The notes under the pieces: generated by a model
Told to the model about the DNA's origin: nothing
What the model saw: the letters and a program-made list of their open reading frames with translations, nothing else
Database searches by the model: none
In this document: positions 18,766-27,259 of the stretch, piece by piece
Position numbering within the stretch: position 1 is the stretch's first letter
Layout: each line of letters starts with the position of its first letter
Program-made: the position numbers and the translations under genes
From: Olivibacter domesticus
GTDB taxonomy: Bacteria > Bacteroidota > Bacteroidia > Sphingobacteriales > Sphingobacteriaceae
Direction: 5' to 3'
Length of the DNA: 64,000 nucleotides
NCBI RefSeq assembly: GCF_900109575.1
Contig: NZ_FOAF01000001.1
Location: forward strand, 1,025,662-1,089,661

Positions 18766-19434
18766 TTAATGATTTAACGATATGGTAGTGATGCCATTTT
18801 TCAACCAGTATACAAAATCTTCAAGGTGAAAAAAGATATGCTCTGGTGCAAGTGGTATTAATTTCTTCGGTTCTGCAGTTTCAGCCCATGCTGCAGCAAC
18901 AATTGGTATACCTACTATTTTACAGGCCTCAATATCACTAGGCGCATCGCCCACATATATTACCTCTTCCGTTTTTATATTTGGGTAATGAGACATAACA
19001 GCCTTAATACCATCTACTTTTCGTGGCCCAACTGATGAACCTGTTTCTATATGTTGAAAAAAATGCCTGATACCAAAACGTTTGAGCGAAATTTCTGTGC
19101 TATACAATCCTTTTCCAGTAACAAGCGCTATTGGAAACTTCTTTTCATTCAGCCATTCAAGCAAGTCCCGAATACCTTCGAAAGGTTCAGGACACATTTC
19201 ATGTAAGTTCTCATACAAGCTTAAATAATCGGCTACACCTCTATCATAATAATCCGGAGCTAATTGCTTAATAGTGCCTTCTTCCGAAGGGCCAAAAGTT
19301 GCAATAATCTCACTATCTGTAATAGATCGGTTAATCAATGGCTCTACAGATTGTCTAAATGCTTGAATACACAAAGGAAGCGTATTGGCAAGCGTTCCGT
19401 CTAAATCAAAAATAACTAACTTAATGGTTTGCAT
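18766..19434 (-). CDS. HAD-family phosphatase (phosphoglycolate-phosphatase-like)
   Basis: A 222-residue haloacid-dehalogenase-superfamily hydrolase from the ATG at 19434. The frame extends 13 codons further up, but the family start MQTIKLVIFDLDGTLA is at this codon. Motif I is DLDGT, motif II is LVTGKG, motif III Lys is in GPRKVDG, and motif IV is VGDAPSDIEAC. A helical cap (about residues 18-85) puts it in cap class C1, as in phosphoglycolate phosphatase and pyrophosphatase PpaX. The substrate cannot be read from the sequence. It is a single gene convergent with a stretch lacking clear genes. Confidence 0.88.
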   Translation of the reverse strand: MQTIKLVIFDLDGTLANTLPLCIQAFRQSVEPLINRSITDSEIIATFGPSEEGTIKQLAPDYYDRGVADYLSLYENLHEMCPEPFEGIRDLLEWLNEKKFPIALVTGKGLYSTEISLKRFGIRHFFQHIETGSSVGPRKVDGIKAVMSHYPNIKTEEVIYVGDAPSDIEACKIVGIPIVAAAWAETAEPKKLIPLAPEHIFFHLEDFVYWLKNGITTISLNH

Positions 19435-19588
19435 AAATTCTTTTATTAAAATTGCTTGCTTTTGCTGTTCCAACCAACATAATGAAGCCCAATTGAATAA
19501 AATTATATATCAAATGATTTTCTTCTAAAATAAAAAATATTCTGGAAAGAGTTCGTTTTTCAAGACCCTCCAATCCTTTTAAATTATT

Positions 19589-19619
19589 TTGGACAGCGGT
19601 TTAAATAGACATATCTTTG
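19589..19619 (+). promoter_or_regulatory. Consensus promoter of the MFS exporter, implying a leaderless transcript
   Basis: TTG (19589-19591), 20-base spacer, TATCTTTG (19612-19619). The predicted start falls at about 19624-19626, on the ATG itself. Confidence 0.55.
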
Positions 19620-19624
19620 AATAC

Positions 19625-21004
19625 ATGGAAGAAATAACAGATTGCATAACCAAAGAAAAATTACCCTCTTTTGGTTTTGTTGTTGGTACTACAAGTCTAG
19701 CCTTTGTAGTATCGCAACTGGACGTATCAATAGTCAATATAGCACTTCCCCAAATTGCCCAAACATTTTCCGCAGATATCAGTGCATTACAATGGATTGT
19801 AGACGCTTATACTATTGCTTTTGCAGTGTTAATGCTGTCAGCAGGCGGTATGGGCGATTTACTAGGCTCCAAACAAATTTTTCAATTAGGCCTATTTGTA
19901 TTTGGAATAGCTTCATTAGGATGTGGTTATGCATGGAACGTTCCTAGTTTGATATGTTTCCGTGTTTTACAAGGCGTCGGTGCAGCCACTATGATTCCCA
20001 GCTCATTATCAATTTTAAATCAAACCTTTTCGCATGACAAAAAGCAACGTGCCCGTGCAGTAGCACTTTGGACGGCCGCGGGTGGTGTTTCCATTGCCGC
20101 CGGCCCCATTTTGGGTGGCTTACTTATCCATATCAGTAGCTGGCGAATGATTTTTCTCGTCAATATCCCTATCTGTCTCGGAGGACTTTTATTAAGTCGG
20201 CATTTACATGAAAGTGATCGTCATCCGAATAAAGGATTTGACATTCTTGGTCAGTTCTTATGGATGTTTACGTTAACAGCCTTCATAGGAGCTATTATTG
20301 AATGGCATGATTTAGGCTATAAACATCCTTTTATCATCAGTAGTTTGCTTTTTAGTGTCATCACGTTTTGCTTGTTTATCATTACAGAAAAAAGGGCAAT
20401 TGCTCCTATACTACCGTTGGATTTATTTAGATCAGCAAATTTTAATGTATTGATTTTACTTGGTATTATCTTAAATAATGCCTATTACGGAACTGTATTT
20501 GTGCTAAGCCTATACTTACAGGATGTATTGCTATATTCATCATTACATGCAGGTCTTGCATTTATTCCATTAACGGCGGGGTTTATTGTTTCCAACCTAA
20601 TAAGTGGAAAATTAATGGCACATTATGGTATCCGCCTACCCGTTTTATTGGGTACTTCTATTGCTTTGATTGGTTTTACGGCACTTTTAATTGCAGACAC
20701 AGATACGCAGTATTGGCAACTATTTTTCCCGTTCATAACTATTCCGCTTGGCATGGGACTTGCTGTGCCAGCCATGACCACCGGCATTCTGGCAAGTGTA
20801 ACAAAAACGAGGTCCGGCACAGCTTCAGCAGTATTAAACACTACACGGCAGGCTGCGGGAGCGCTCGGAGTTGCAATATTCGGCGCTATGGCAAATGGAG
20901 GCTCCGCAGCAATAGTCCATGCCATCAGCGTCAGTTCTATTATTTCGGCATGTAGCCTTTTCTGTTGTGCAATACTTATTTTCAAATATCTAAAGGCGGT
21001 TTAA
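19625..21004 (+). CDS. MFS transporter, DHA2 (EmrB/QacA, 14-helix) family
   Basis: A 459-residue inner-membrane drug/H+ antiporter. The ATG at 19625 is preferred over a TTG at 19589, because the latter is the promoter -33 element. Fourteen hydrophobic segments can be counted. The DHA2 motif C-like region is in GGVSIAAGPILGGLL, motif A-like GDLLGSKQIF follows helix 2, and the first-helix signature LDVSIVNIALPQIAQ is clear. Such proteins export hydrophobic or cationic compounds. No membrane-fusion partner (EmrA) or regulator lies beside it, so the substrate is open. Confidence 0.92.
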   Translation: MEEITDCITKEKLPSFGFVVGTTSLAFVVSQLDVSIVNIALPQIAQTFSADISALQWIVDAYTIAFAVLMLSAGGMGDLLGSKQIFQLGLFVFGIASLGCGYAWNVPSLICFRVLQGVGAATMIPSSLSILNQTFSHDKKQRARAVALWTAAGGVSIAAGPILGGLLIHISSWRMIFLVNIPICLGGLLLSRHLHESDRHPNKGFDILGQFLWMFTLTAFIGAIIEWHDLGYKHPFIISSLLFSVITFCLFIITEKRAIAPILPLDLFRSANFNVLILLGIILNNAYYGTVFVLSLYLQDVLLYSSLHAGLAFIPLTAGFIVSNLISGKLMAHYGIRLPVLLGTSIALIGFTALLIADTDTQYWQLFFPFITIPLGMGLAVPAMTTGILASVTKTRSGTASAVLNTTRQAAGALGVAIFGAMANGGSAAIVHAISVSSIISACSLFCCAILIFKYLKAV

Positions 21005-21031
21005 AGAATATACGTCTCGCATAATTAGCTA

Positions 21032-21062
21032 TTGAAAAGCTAAAACGTTTTATATATATTTG
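21032..21062 (+). promoter_or_regulatory. Promoter of the first GH92 gene
   Basis: TTG (21032-21034), 20-base spacer, TATATTTG (21055-21062), giving a leader of about 95 bases. Confidence 0.55.
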
Positions 21063-21162
21063 TGTGCATATACGAAATGCGGTGTATGCAGACTAAGTCG
21101 TATTATAAAACCAGTTTTTAATAACCAATTGAAATCGAAATTTAACTATAGCCAAGAATCTA

Positions 21163-23430
21163 ATGAGACTTAAAACCTTTTTCTCCCTATTGTTAATAGG
21201 ATTGAGCTATCCATCCTTAGCCCAGAAAAAAGAACTTGTAAATTATGTTAATACACTTCAGGGCACTAATTCTAAACATGAACTTACACGTGGAAACACC
21301 TATCCAACAACGGCGCTTCCCTTCGGAATGCATACCTGGACACCGCAAACTGGAAAAAATGGCGACGGCTGGAAATATCAATATTTTAAAAAGAAATTAA
21401 GAGGTTTTCAACAAGCACATCAATGCAGTTCTTGGACAAGGGATTATGCAGTACTTTCTTTTTTTCCAACACTTGATAGCCTTCAGGTTGATGAAGAAAA
21501 ACGTGCTACCGGTTTTAACCACAAACAAGAGATAGCCAAACCTCACTATTATAGCGTTAAGATGGACAATGCCATACAAACAGAGATTGCTCCAACCGAA
21601 CGAGGGGCACATCTTCGTTTTTCTTTTCCAAAAGGGCATAAAGCTTTTCTAGTATTAGATGGTTATACAGGTATAAGTATGGTGAAGATCTTACCAAGAG
21701 AACGAAAAATAATTGGATACGTAAATAATGGAGAGGGTTTTAAAGAGGGTTTCAAAAGTTTCTTTGTAGCACAGTTTGATCAAGACTTCACAGATTACGG
21801 TACTTGGGAAAACAAAAAGAATACCGTTTCTCCAAAATCTATTACAGCCACCGGAGACGGAAAGGGCGCTTACATTGCTTTTAAAAATGGTGCAAAAGTG
21901 CAAGTAAAAGTTGCATCTTCTTATATTAGCTTAGTACAGGCAGAACTAAACTTAGCACGAGAATTAGGTGAGCATAAAAACTTGGAAGCCACAAAGGAAA
22001 AAGCTGCAAATGTATGGAATAGTCATTTAAGAAAAATAGAAGTAGAGGGTGGCAGCGAGGAAGATAAAGCTACTTTTTACAGCTGTTTTTTCAGAGCGAG
22101 CCTATTTTCGCGTCAATATTTCGAGTATGATAAAGATGGGAAACCGTATTATTTCAGTCCCTACGACGGAAAGATATATCCCGGCTACATGTTCACTGAC
22201 ACCGGTTTTTGGGATACCTTTCGAGCACAATTCCCTTTAAATGCACTTCTCCACCCCACTATGCATGGTAGGTACGTCCAAGCCCTATTGGAGGCTTATG
22301 ATCAATGTGGCTGGTTACCGTCTTGGTCTTTTCCAAGTGAAGCAGGAAGTATGATTGGTAATCATGCAATTTCGTTATTAGCAGATGCGTGGGCAAAGGG
22401 CATACGTACATTTGATCCGCAAAAAGCGCTGAAAGCCTATTTACATGAGGCCACTAACAAAGGACCATGGGGCCCATCAAATGGTAGAGACGGTTGGAAA
22501 GATTATTATCAGCTTGGGTACGTTCCCTACCCCGAAGTGAGAGAAGCTACAGCAAAGACCTTAGAATATGCTTACGATGATTTCTGTGCCTACCAATTGG
22601 CCAATATGACTAACCAACCCTTCTACTCCAACATTTTCAAAAAACAGATGTATAACTATAAAAATGTATTTGATCATCAAACAAAATTCATGAGGGGTAG
22701 AGACCGTAACGGTAATTGGAGTAGTAATTTTGATCCTATGGAATGGGGTGGTCCTTTCACAGAAGGAAATGCCTGGCATTGGGTATGGTCTGTCTTTCAT
22801 GACCCTGACGGACTTGCAGATTTGCTGGGCGGTGAAAATGCCTTTGCGACTAAGCTTGATTCCGTATTCACAGAGCCGAATCGTGTGAATGTGGGTAGCT
22901 ACGGTGGTATGATCCATGAGATGACAGAAATGGTGATGGCTAACATGGGGCAGTATGCACATGGAAATCAACCCATTCAGCACATGGTTTATCTTTATAA
23001 CTATATTGGACAACCATGGAAAACACAGTTTCATACCCGAGAGGTGATGTATAGGTTGTATAATAGCACCGAAAACGGTTACCCAGGCGATGAAGATCAA
23101 GGACAAACCTCTTCTTGGTACGTATTGAGTGCTTTAGGATTTTATAGCGTTTGCCCAGGAACCGATCAATATGTTCTAGGAAGTCCAATGTTCGATAAAA
23201 TAACTATCAATCTAGAAAATGATAAGAAATTTATCATACAGGCTCATAATAACAGTAAAGAGAATGTTTACATACGAGAGGCTAAGCTAAATGAAAATCC
23301 TTATACAAAAAACTTCGTTACTTATAAAGATATTACCGAAGGGGGCAACCTGATTCTTGAGATGGCCGATAGGCCCAACAAGGAAAGAGGGGTCAACGAT
23401 GAAGATAAACCATTTTCAGTAAGTCGATAA
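21163..23430 (+). CDS. GH92 exo-alpha-mannosidase
   Basis: A 755-residue secreted enzyme with a signal peptide cleaved near SLAQK (about residue 20). It follows the classic GH92 pattern: N-terminal beta-domain with GNTYPTTALPFGMHTWTPQT and GDGWKYQY, then an (alpha/alpha)6 catalytic domain. Key residues known from the family are visible: the acid Glu in FTEGNAWHW and the Asp pair of the Ca2+/base region in PGDEDQGQTSSWYVLSALGF. GH92 enzymes are Ca2+-dependent inverting alpha-mannosidases that trim alpha-1,2/1,3/1,6 mannose. It is alone in its transcription unit, far from the other two GH92 genes of the window. Confidence 0.95.
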   Translation: MRLKTFFSLLLIGLSYPSLAQKKELVNYVNTLQGTNSKHELTRGNTYPTTALPFGMHTWTPQTGKNGDGWKYQYFKKKLRGFQQAHQCSSWTRDYAVLSFFPTLDSLQVDEEKRATGFNHKQEIAKPHYYSVKMDNAIQTEIAPTERGAHLRFSFPKGHKAFLVLDGYTGISMVKILPRERKIIGYVNNGEGFKEGFKSFFVAQFDQDFTDYGTWENKKNTVSPKSITATGDGKGAYIAFKNGAKVQVKVASSYISLVQAELNLARELGEHKNLEATKEKAANVWNSHLRKIEVEGGSEEDKATFYSCFFRASLFSRQYFEYDKDGKPYYFSPYDGKIYPGYMFTDTGFWDTFRAQFPLNALLHPTMHGRYVQALLEAYDQCGWLPSWSFPSEAGSMIGNHAISLLADAWAKGIRTFDPQKALKAYLHEATNKGPWGPSNGRDGWKDYYQLGYVPYPEVREATAKTLEYAYDDFCAYQLANMTNQPFYSNIFKKQMYNYKNVFDHQTKFMRGRDRNGNWSSNFDPMEWGGPFTEGNAWHWVWSVFHDPDGLADLLGGENAFATKLDSVFTEPNRVNVGSYGGMIHEMTEMVMANMGQYAHGNQPIQHMVYLYNYIGQPWKTQFHTREVMYRLYNSTENGYPGDEDQGQTSSWYVLSALGFYSVCPGTDQYVLGSPMFDKITINLENDKKFIIQAHNNSKENVYIREAKLNENPYTKNFVTYKDITEGGNLILEMADRPNKERGVNDEDKPFSVSR

Positions 23431-23579
23431 CAAGCAATTTCCCTCAAGGTAAACGTCCCGTTATTTTCATTTGGTTAATAAATGTTAAAACGTATTTGTT
23501 ACTGGGGTAATGGAACATTTTTTGTTTCAAATCGCAAAAGCCTTGTAAAACAATTTACGTAGGAAAGTGATCTAGCTGA

Positions 23580-23876
23580 ATGAAACATATAATCGTTTTT
23601 TTTATTTTGAGCATGTTATTTTCATGTAGTAAAGATGAAATAGATTTTGCGACAGAAGATGGAAAACATGCTTGGAACAGGGAGTTATATAAGGTAACAC
23701 CTACTTATAAGTATGTTAACAATATTAGGATTGAAAGCGATCCTACAGAAAAATTCATATCCTATGATATTGTTCATTTAAGTTCTATAGAAGCGCAAAA
23801 CCAACAAGATAGTTTATATAAAACATCAGCAGGCAAGTATCTCTACCGTTTTAAAATGATCAAAGAGGACAAGTAA
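23580..23876 (+). CDS. Small predicted lipoprotein, unknown function
   Basis: A 98-residue protein with a lipoprotein signal peptide (hydrophobic residues 4-15, lipobox LFSCS, Cys at 16). The mature part is short and polar, with no family I recognise (NRELYKVTPTYKYVNNIRI, then YLYRFKMIKEDK). It lies 150 bases after the GH92 gene on the same strand and could be a late part of that transcript, though no promoter or terminator decides this. Confidence 0.6.
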   Translation: MKHIIVFFILSMLFSCSKDEIDFATEDGKHAWNRELYKVTPTYKYVNNIRIESDPTEKFISYDIVHLSSIEAQNQQDSLYKTSAGKYLYRFKMIKEDK

Positions 23877-24245
23877 ACAACTAATACTCCCGTAAATAAT
23901 AGTAACTATTTATTGTTTATTTTACTCGCCGCGGGATTTAAATCAATGTGTCCCGTTAATTTTCTTTTAATTCTATAATGTTTCATTTAGTACTTCCGCG
24001 CCTTCTTGAAATAGTTTTTGTTAAATTGTCTTCTCATCATACGAGAAAAACAGCGAAAGGGTTTTCAAAAATTAATAAAAGGTCAGTCGTTTAGGCAAAT
24101 TAATATTCGATGGAAACGACATACTTCTCCATAGATTTGATTATGAATTCTCTGGAGAATGAAAATATTTCCATTTTTGATTTTGGTGTCCAAATTTTTT
24201 AGTATACTTAGAAACACATTTTTATCCTTAATATTCAATGCAAAC
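23877..24245 (+). other. Gene-free stretch before the two-component system, with promoter candidate
   Basis: No credible gene. TAGATTTG (24132-24139) fits the -7 box. It sits between the arms TTCTCCA (24125-24131) and TGGAGAA (24153-24159), and ATTCTC-TG-GAGAAT (24147-24160) is a second palindrome over the predicted start, both possible sites for the response regulator downstream. The response regulator frame is open back to 24159 but that part is unlike the family. Confidence 0.4.
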
Positions 24246-24932
24246 ATGAAAATCTTAGTCATAGAAGATGAGCAGGATTTAATTGATATCATAGCCGTTT
24301 CTTTAGAAAAAGAAGGATATTTAGTTGAATGCGCTAACAATTTTAATAGTGGATTGCAAAAGATAATAGATTATGAGTACGACTGTGTTTTGTTAGACAT
24401 CATGTTGCCAGACGGTAATGGTCTTACCTTGATCGAAGAGGTAAAAACACAGGGTAAAGAAGTAAACATCATTATCATATCAGCGAAAGATTCATTAGAT
24501 GATAAGGTTTATGGTCTTAATCTGGGAGCAGACGATTATCTGTTAAAACCTTTTCACATCGCTGAATTAACTGCTCGGATTAACTCTGTGGTACGAAGGA
24601 AAGTGCTGAATGGTTCATCCGTATTGGAGTTTTGCAATCTTAAATTAGATCTCCAAAATCGAACAGCTTCAACAAACAATACGGGTATTCCGCTCAATCG
24701 AAAAGAATTTGATATTATCACTTACCTTGTACTAAATAAAAACAGACTGGTAAATAAAGCAGCATTAGCCGAACGGGTTTGGGGCAATTACATCGACGAA
24801 TCAGATGATTTTGAATTCATGTATGCACAAATTAAAAATTTACGAAAAAAATTGCGTCAACATTGCATACAGCTGGAAATTCAATCTATTTATGGTATAG
24901 GTTATAAAATTACTGCTAATGAAGCTACTTAA
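24246..24932 (+). CDS. OmpR/PhoB-family response regulator
   Basis: A 228-residue response regulator. I chose the ATG at 24246 because the receiver domain begins there (MKILVIEDEQDLIDII). The frame is open 29 codons further, but that segment is hydrophobic and unlike the family. Phospho-acceptor Asp51 lies in VLLDIMLPDGNG, and the conserved Lys101 is in LLKPF. The C-terminal winged helix (about 130-228) shows NRKEFDIITYLVLNKNRLV and the recognition region ESDDFEFMYAQIKNLRKKL. It overlaps the kinase start by 14 bases. The pair may sense an envelope or metal signal, but nothing in the sequence identifies the stimulus. Confidence 0.95.
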   Translation: MKILVIEDEQDLIDIIAVSLEKEGYLVECANNFNSGLQKIIDYEYDCVLLDIMLPDGNGLTLIEEVKTQGKEVNIIIISAKDSLDDKVYGLNLGADDYLLKPFHIAELTARINSVVRRKVLNGSSVLEFCNLKLDLQNRTASTNNTGIPLNRKEFDIITYLVLNKNRLVNKAALAERVWGNYIDESDDFEFMYAQIKNLRKKLRQHCIQLEIQSIYGIGYKITANEAT

Positions 24933-26175
24933 TTATATGTCGCTCTATTTGGCTGTAGCAATATTATTAATAGTCAGCGTCTGGGGAACGATCTATTATT
25001 TTATTATGCTTGGCGATGTAAAAAGAGATGTAGACGAGGGTTTAGTAAATTCAAAATATATTATATTACGAAATGTCGCCGCCAATCCCCATATTTTAGA
25101 CAAATCTGCATTTTTTGGAAACAATTATTCCATTCGAGCAATTAGTAAAGCAAATAACCTGGCAAAAGACCACTATCAAGATACAACACGATTTATACAG
25201 CATGAAATAAAATATGAACCCGTTAGAATGCTTAAAACTGTATTTAAGCATAAGAACAAACTTTATGAATTAAGGGTTTTTGCTTCTATGGTTGAAGAAG
25301 ATGACCTAATATCAAGTTTATTTAAAGGACTTATCGGACTATATATGGCTATTATAATCAGCAGTTTAATTGTACAACAACTACTTGTACGAAGAATCTG
25401 GCAGCCCTTTCGTCAATTACTTGATAAGTTACGGGATTTTCAATTAGACAGCCACCAAGACATCCTTCCTATCTCCACTAAAATAACAGAGTTTAAGGAA
25501 ATGAATGACGTTATTACTTCACAGATGAAGCAGGCAATGGAAACCTATAATAGTCAGAAACAATTTCTTGAAAACGCGGCTCATGAATTGCAAACACCCC
25601 TAGCCGTTAGTATTAATAGACTTGAGCTGCTTATTGAGGAAGATCTCAAAGAAGAAGATAGAAAACACGTTGCACAAGTAATACGCACATTAGAACGTTT
25701 AAGTAGGTTAAACAAATCATTATTACTGCTCACTAAGATTGAGAACCGTCAATTTATCAGAAAAAGTCCCGTTTCGATCAATGATATTTTCCGATATTTA
25801 CTTACCGAATTTAGAGACCTTATTGAACAAAAAGCACTGACTTATTCCTTGCATGAAGAGCAAGAATTACAGTGGACGATGAATAGAGATTTAGCCATTG
25901 TACTCATTAGCAATCTGTTAAAGAATGCCATCGTTCATAATCATCAACATGGAAAAATCAACATATATATTTATGACCAATTATTTGCCATTGAAAATAG
26001 TGGTGAGAGCACTGCTTTAGATGAAAAAGAACTTTTCAAGCGATTTAAGAAGCAAGGCAAAAACAAAAACAGTATAGGGCTTGGTTTAGCCATCACTAAA
26101 GCGGTTGTTAATACTTATGGTTTAGGAATCAAGTATCGTTTTTCAACAACGCATCAGTTTATTGTTTCCTCCTAA
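24919..26175 (+). CDS. Two-helix sensor histidine kinase
   Basis: A 418-residue membrane kinase, partner of the overlapping response regulator. Helices at about 4-31 and 132-155 flank a periplasmic domain of roughly 100 residues. The H-box has His222 in NAAHELQTPLAVSI, the N-box is LLKNAIVHN, and the G2 box is SIGLGLAITKAVV. The G1 box is degenerate (IENSGES). The periplasmic part shows no domain I recognise. It lacks an obvious HAMP signature, although the linker 156-205 occupies that place. The next operon has its own promoter 40 bases later. Confidence 0.93.
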   Translation: MKLLNYMSLYLAVAILLIVSVWGTIYYFIMLGDVKRDVDEGLVNSKYIILRNVAANPHILDKSAFFGNNYSIRAISKANNLAKDHYQDTTRFIQHEIKYEPVRMLKTVFKHKNKLYELRVFASMVEEDDLISSLFKGLIGLYMAIIISSLIVQQLLVRRIWQPFRQLLDKLRDFQLDSHQDILPISTKITEFKEMNDVITSQMKQAMETYNSQKQFLENAAHELQTPLAVSINRLELLIEEDLKEEDRKHVAQVIRTLERLSRLNKSLLLLTKIENRQFIRKSPVSINDIFRYLLTEFRDLIEQKALTYSLHEEQELQWTMNRDLAIVLISNLLKNAIVHNHQHGKINIYIYDQLFAIENSGESTALDEKELFKRFKKQGKNKNSIGLGLAITKAVVNTYGLGIKYRFSTTHQFIVSS

Positions 26176-26190
26176 CACAGCTATTCCCAA

Positions 26191-26218
26191 TTGTTTTCAG
26201 ATTTCTCATTTATATTTG
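26191..26218 (+). promoter_or_regulatory. Promoter of the cysteine-synthase-like/PanD cluster
   Basis: TTG (26191-26193), 17-base spacer, TATATTTG (26211-26218). Predicted start near 26225, about 40 bases before the first ATG, so the cluster is transcribed separately from the sensor kinase gene. Confidence 0.55.
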
Positions 26219-26263
26219 ATTTATATCGTTTAACCGCCCTCTGGGCCTGCCCTAAATAAGAAC

Positions 26264-27259
26264 TTGTTGATGATAGATCAAATAGGCAATACACCCCTTA
26301 CCAAATCTGAAACACTCTCAGATCAATACCAGTGTCAAATTTACATAAAAGAAGATTTTCACAATCCAGGCATGTCTTCAAAAGACAGAGCTGCTTTGTA
26401 TATGATTCGCGATGCAGAAATTAAAAATTTTCTGAAACCTGGATATACTATCATAGAAGCCAGCAGTGGCAATACAGGTATTGGGCTGGCCTTACTGGCT
26501 AAAGAACTCGGATATAAGTGCCACATATTTATGAGTAGCAAAGGCTCATCAGAAAAAGTTAACCTCTTAAATAGTATTGGTGCAGAGGTTACCATTTGCC
26601 AAAATTCAAACGGGCCTAAAGATCCGGCCTCCAGTCAAGCTCGAGCAAAAAGCTACCATGAACGTCACCCGCACTCCTTCTTCTGCAATCAATATTTCAA
26701 TCAAGCAAACATAGATGCTCATTATTATATGACGGGTCCCGAAATATGGAAACAAAGCGAGGGCAAAGTATCTCATATCATTGCTGGAGTAGGCACTGGA
26801 GGGACAATATCAGGTTTAGGAAGGTATTTTAAAGAAAGGAAAAAAAACGTAAACATTTTAGGTGTAGATCCCGAAGGATCTATTTTAACGGATTACCACC
26901 TTAAGGGTGTTGTGAATACAAGTCCAGGTAAATATCTCATTGAGGGAATTGGGCGTCACTTTATACCCGGAGCATTAGATTTTTCGGTTATTGACCAATT
27001 TATACAGGTAAGCGATCAAGAAACCGTTACCGCTGCATATAATTTCAAAGAAATGACTGGTTATCTAAGCGGTTTTTCGAGTGCTGCCGTCCTAGCTGCT
27101 CTTAATAAATTAGATCAACAACAACATTTTAAAACAACTGATTTTGTTGTGTTGTTCTTTGCCGATCACGGTAGCCGCTACATTAGTAAATTATATAATA
27201 GTGACTGGCTCAAAAAAGAACTTGGTTATAAGTATATTAATCGCAGTGAACTAACCTAA
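26264..27259 (+). CDS. Cysteine-synthase-family PLP enzyme
   Basis: A 331-residue fold-type II PLP enzyme of the O-acetylserine sulfhydrylase / cystathionine beta-synthase group. Lys40 in NPGMSSKDRAA is the PLP lysine. The substrate loop is EASSGNTGIG and the phosphate-binding loop is GVGTGGTISGLG. These enzymes replace the beta-substituent of serine derivatives with a nucleophile: sulfide gives cysteine, sulfite cysteate, amines diaminopropionate-type products. Its altered loops and its neighbours (a papain-like protein, PanD, an acyl-CoA dehydrogenase) argue that ordinary cysteine synthesis is not the only possibility. Its last base is the first base of the next start (27259), so translation is coupled. 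Confidence 0.88.
   Translation: MLMIDQIGNTPLTKSETLSDQYQCQIYIKEDFHNPGMSSKDRAALYMIRDAEIKNFLKPGYTIIEASSGNTGIGLALLAKELGYKCHIFMSSKGSSEKVNLLNSIGAEVTICQNSNGPKDPASSQARAKSYHERHPHSFFCNQYFNQANIDAHYYMTGPEIWKQSEGKVSHIIAGVGTGGTISGLGRYFKERKKNVNILGVDPEGSILTDYHLKGVVNTSPGKYLIEGIGRHFIPGALDFSVIDQFIQVSDQETVTAAYNFKEMTGYLSGFSSAAVLAALNKLDQQQHFKTTDFVVLFFADHGSRYISKLYNSDWLKKELGYKYINRSELT

Noticed and set aside
22561-23106. 181-codon minus-strand frame
   Set aside because: It is antisense to the GH92 catalytic domain; composition is that of a shadow frame.
26264-27259. Firm assignment as cysteine synthase CysK or CysM
   Set aside because: The fold is clear, but altered loops and the unusual operon leave the nucleophile and product open.
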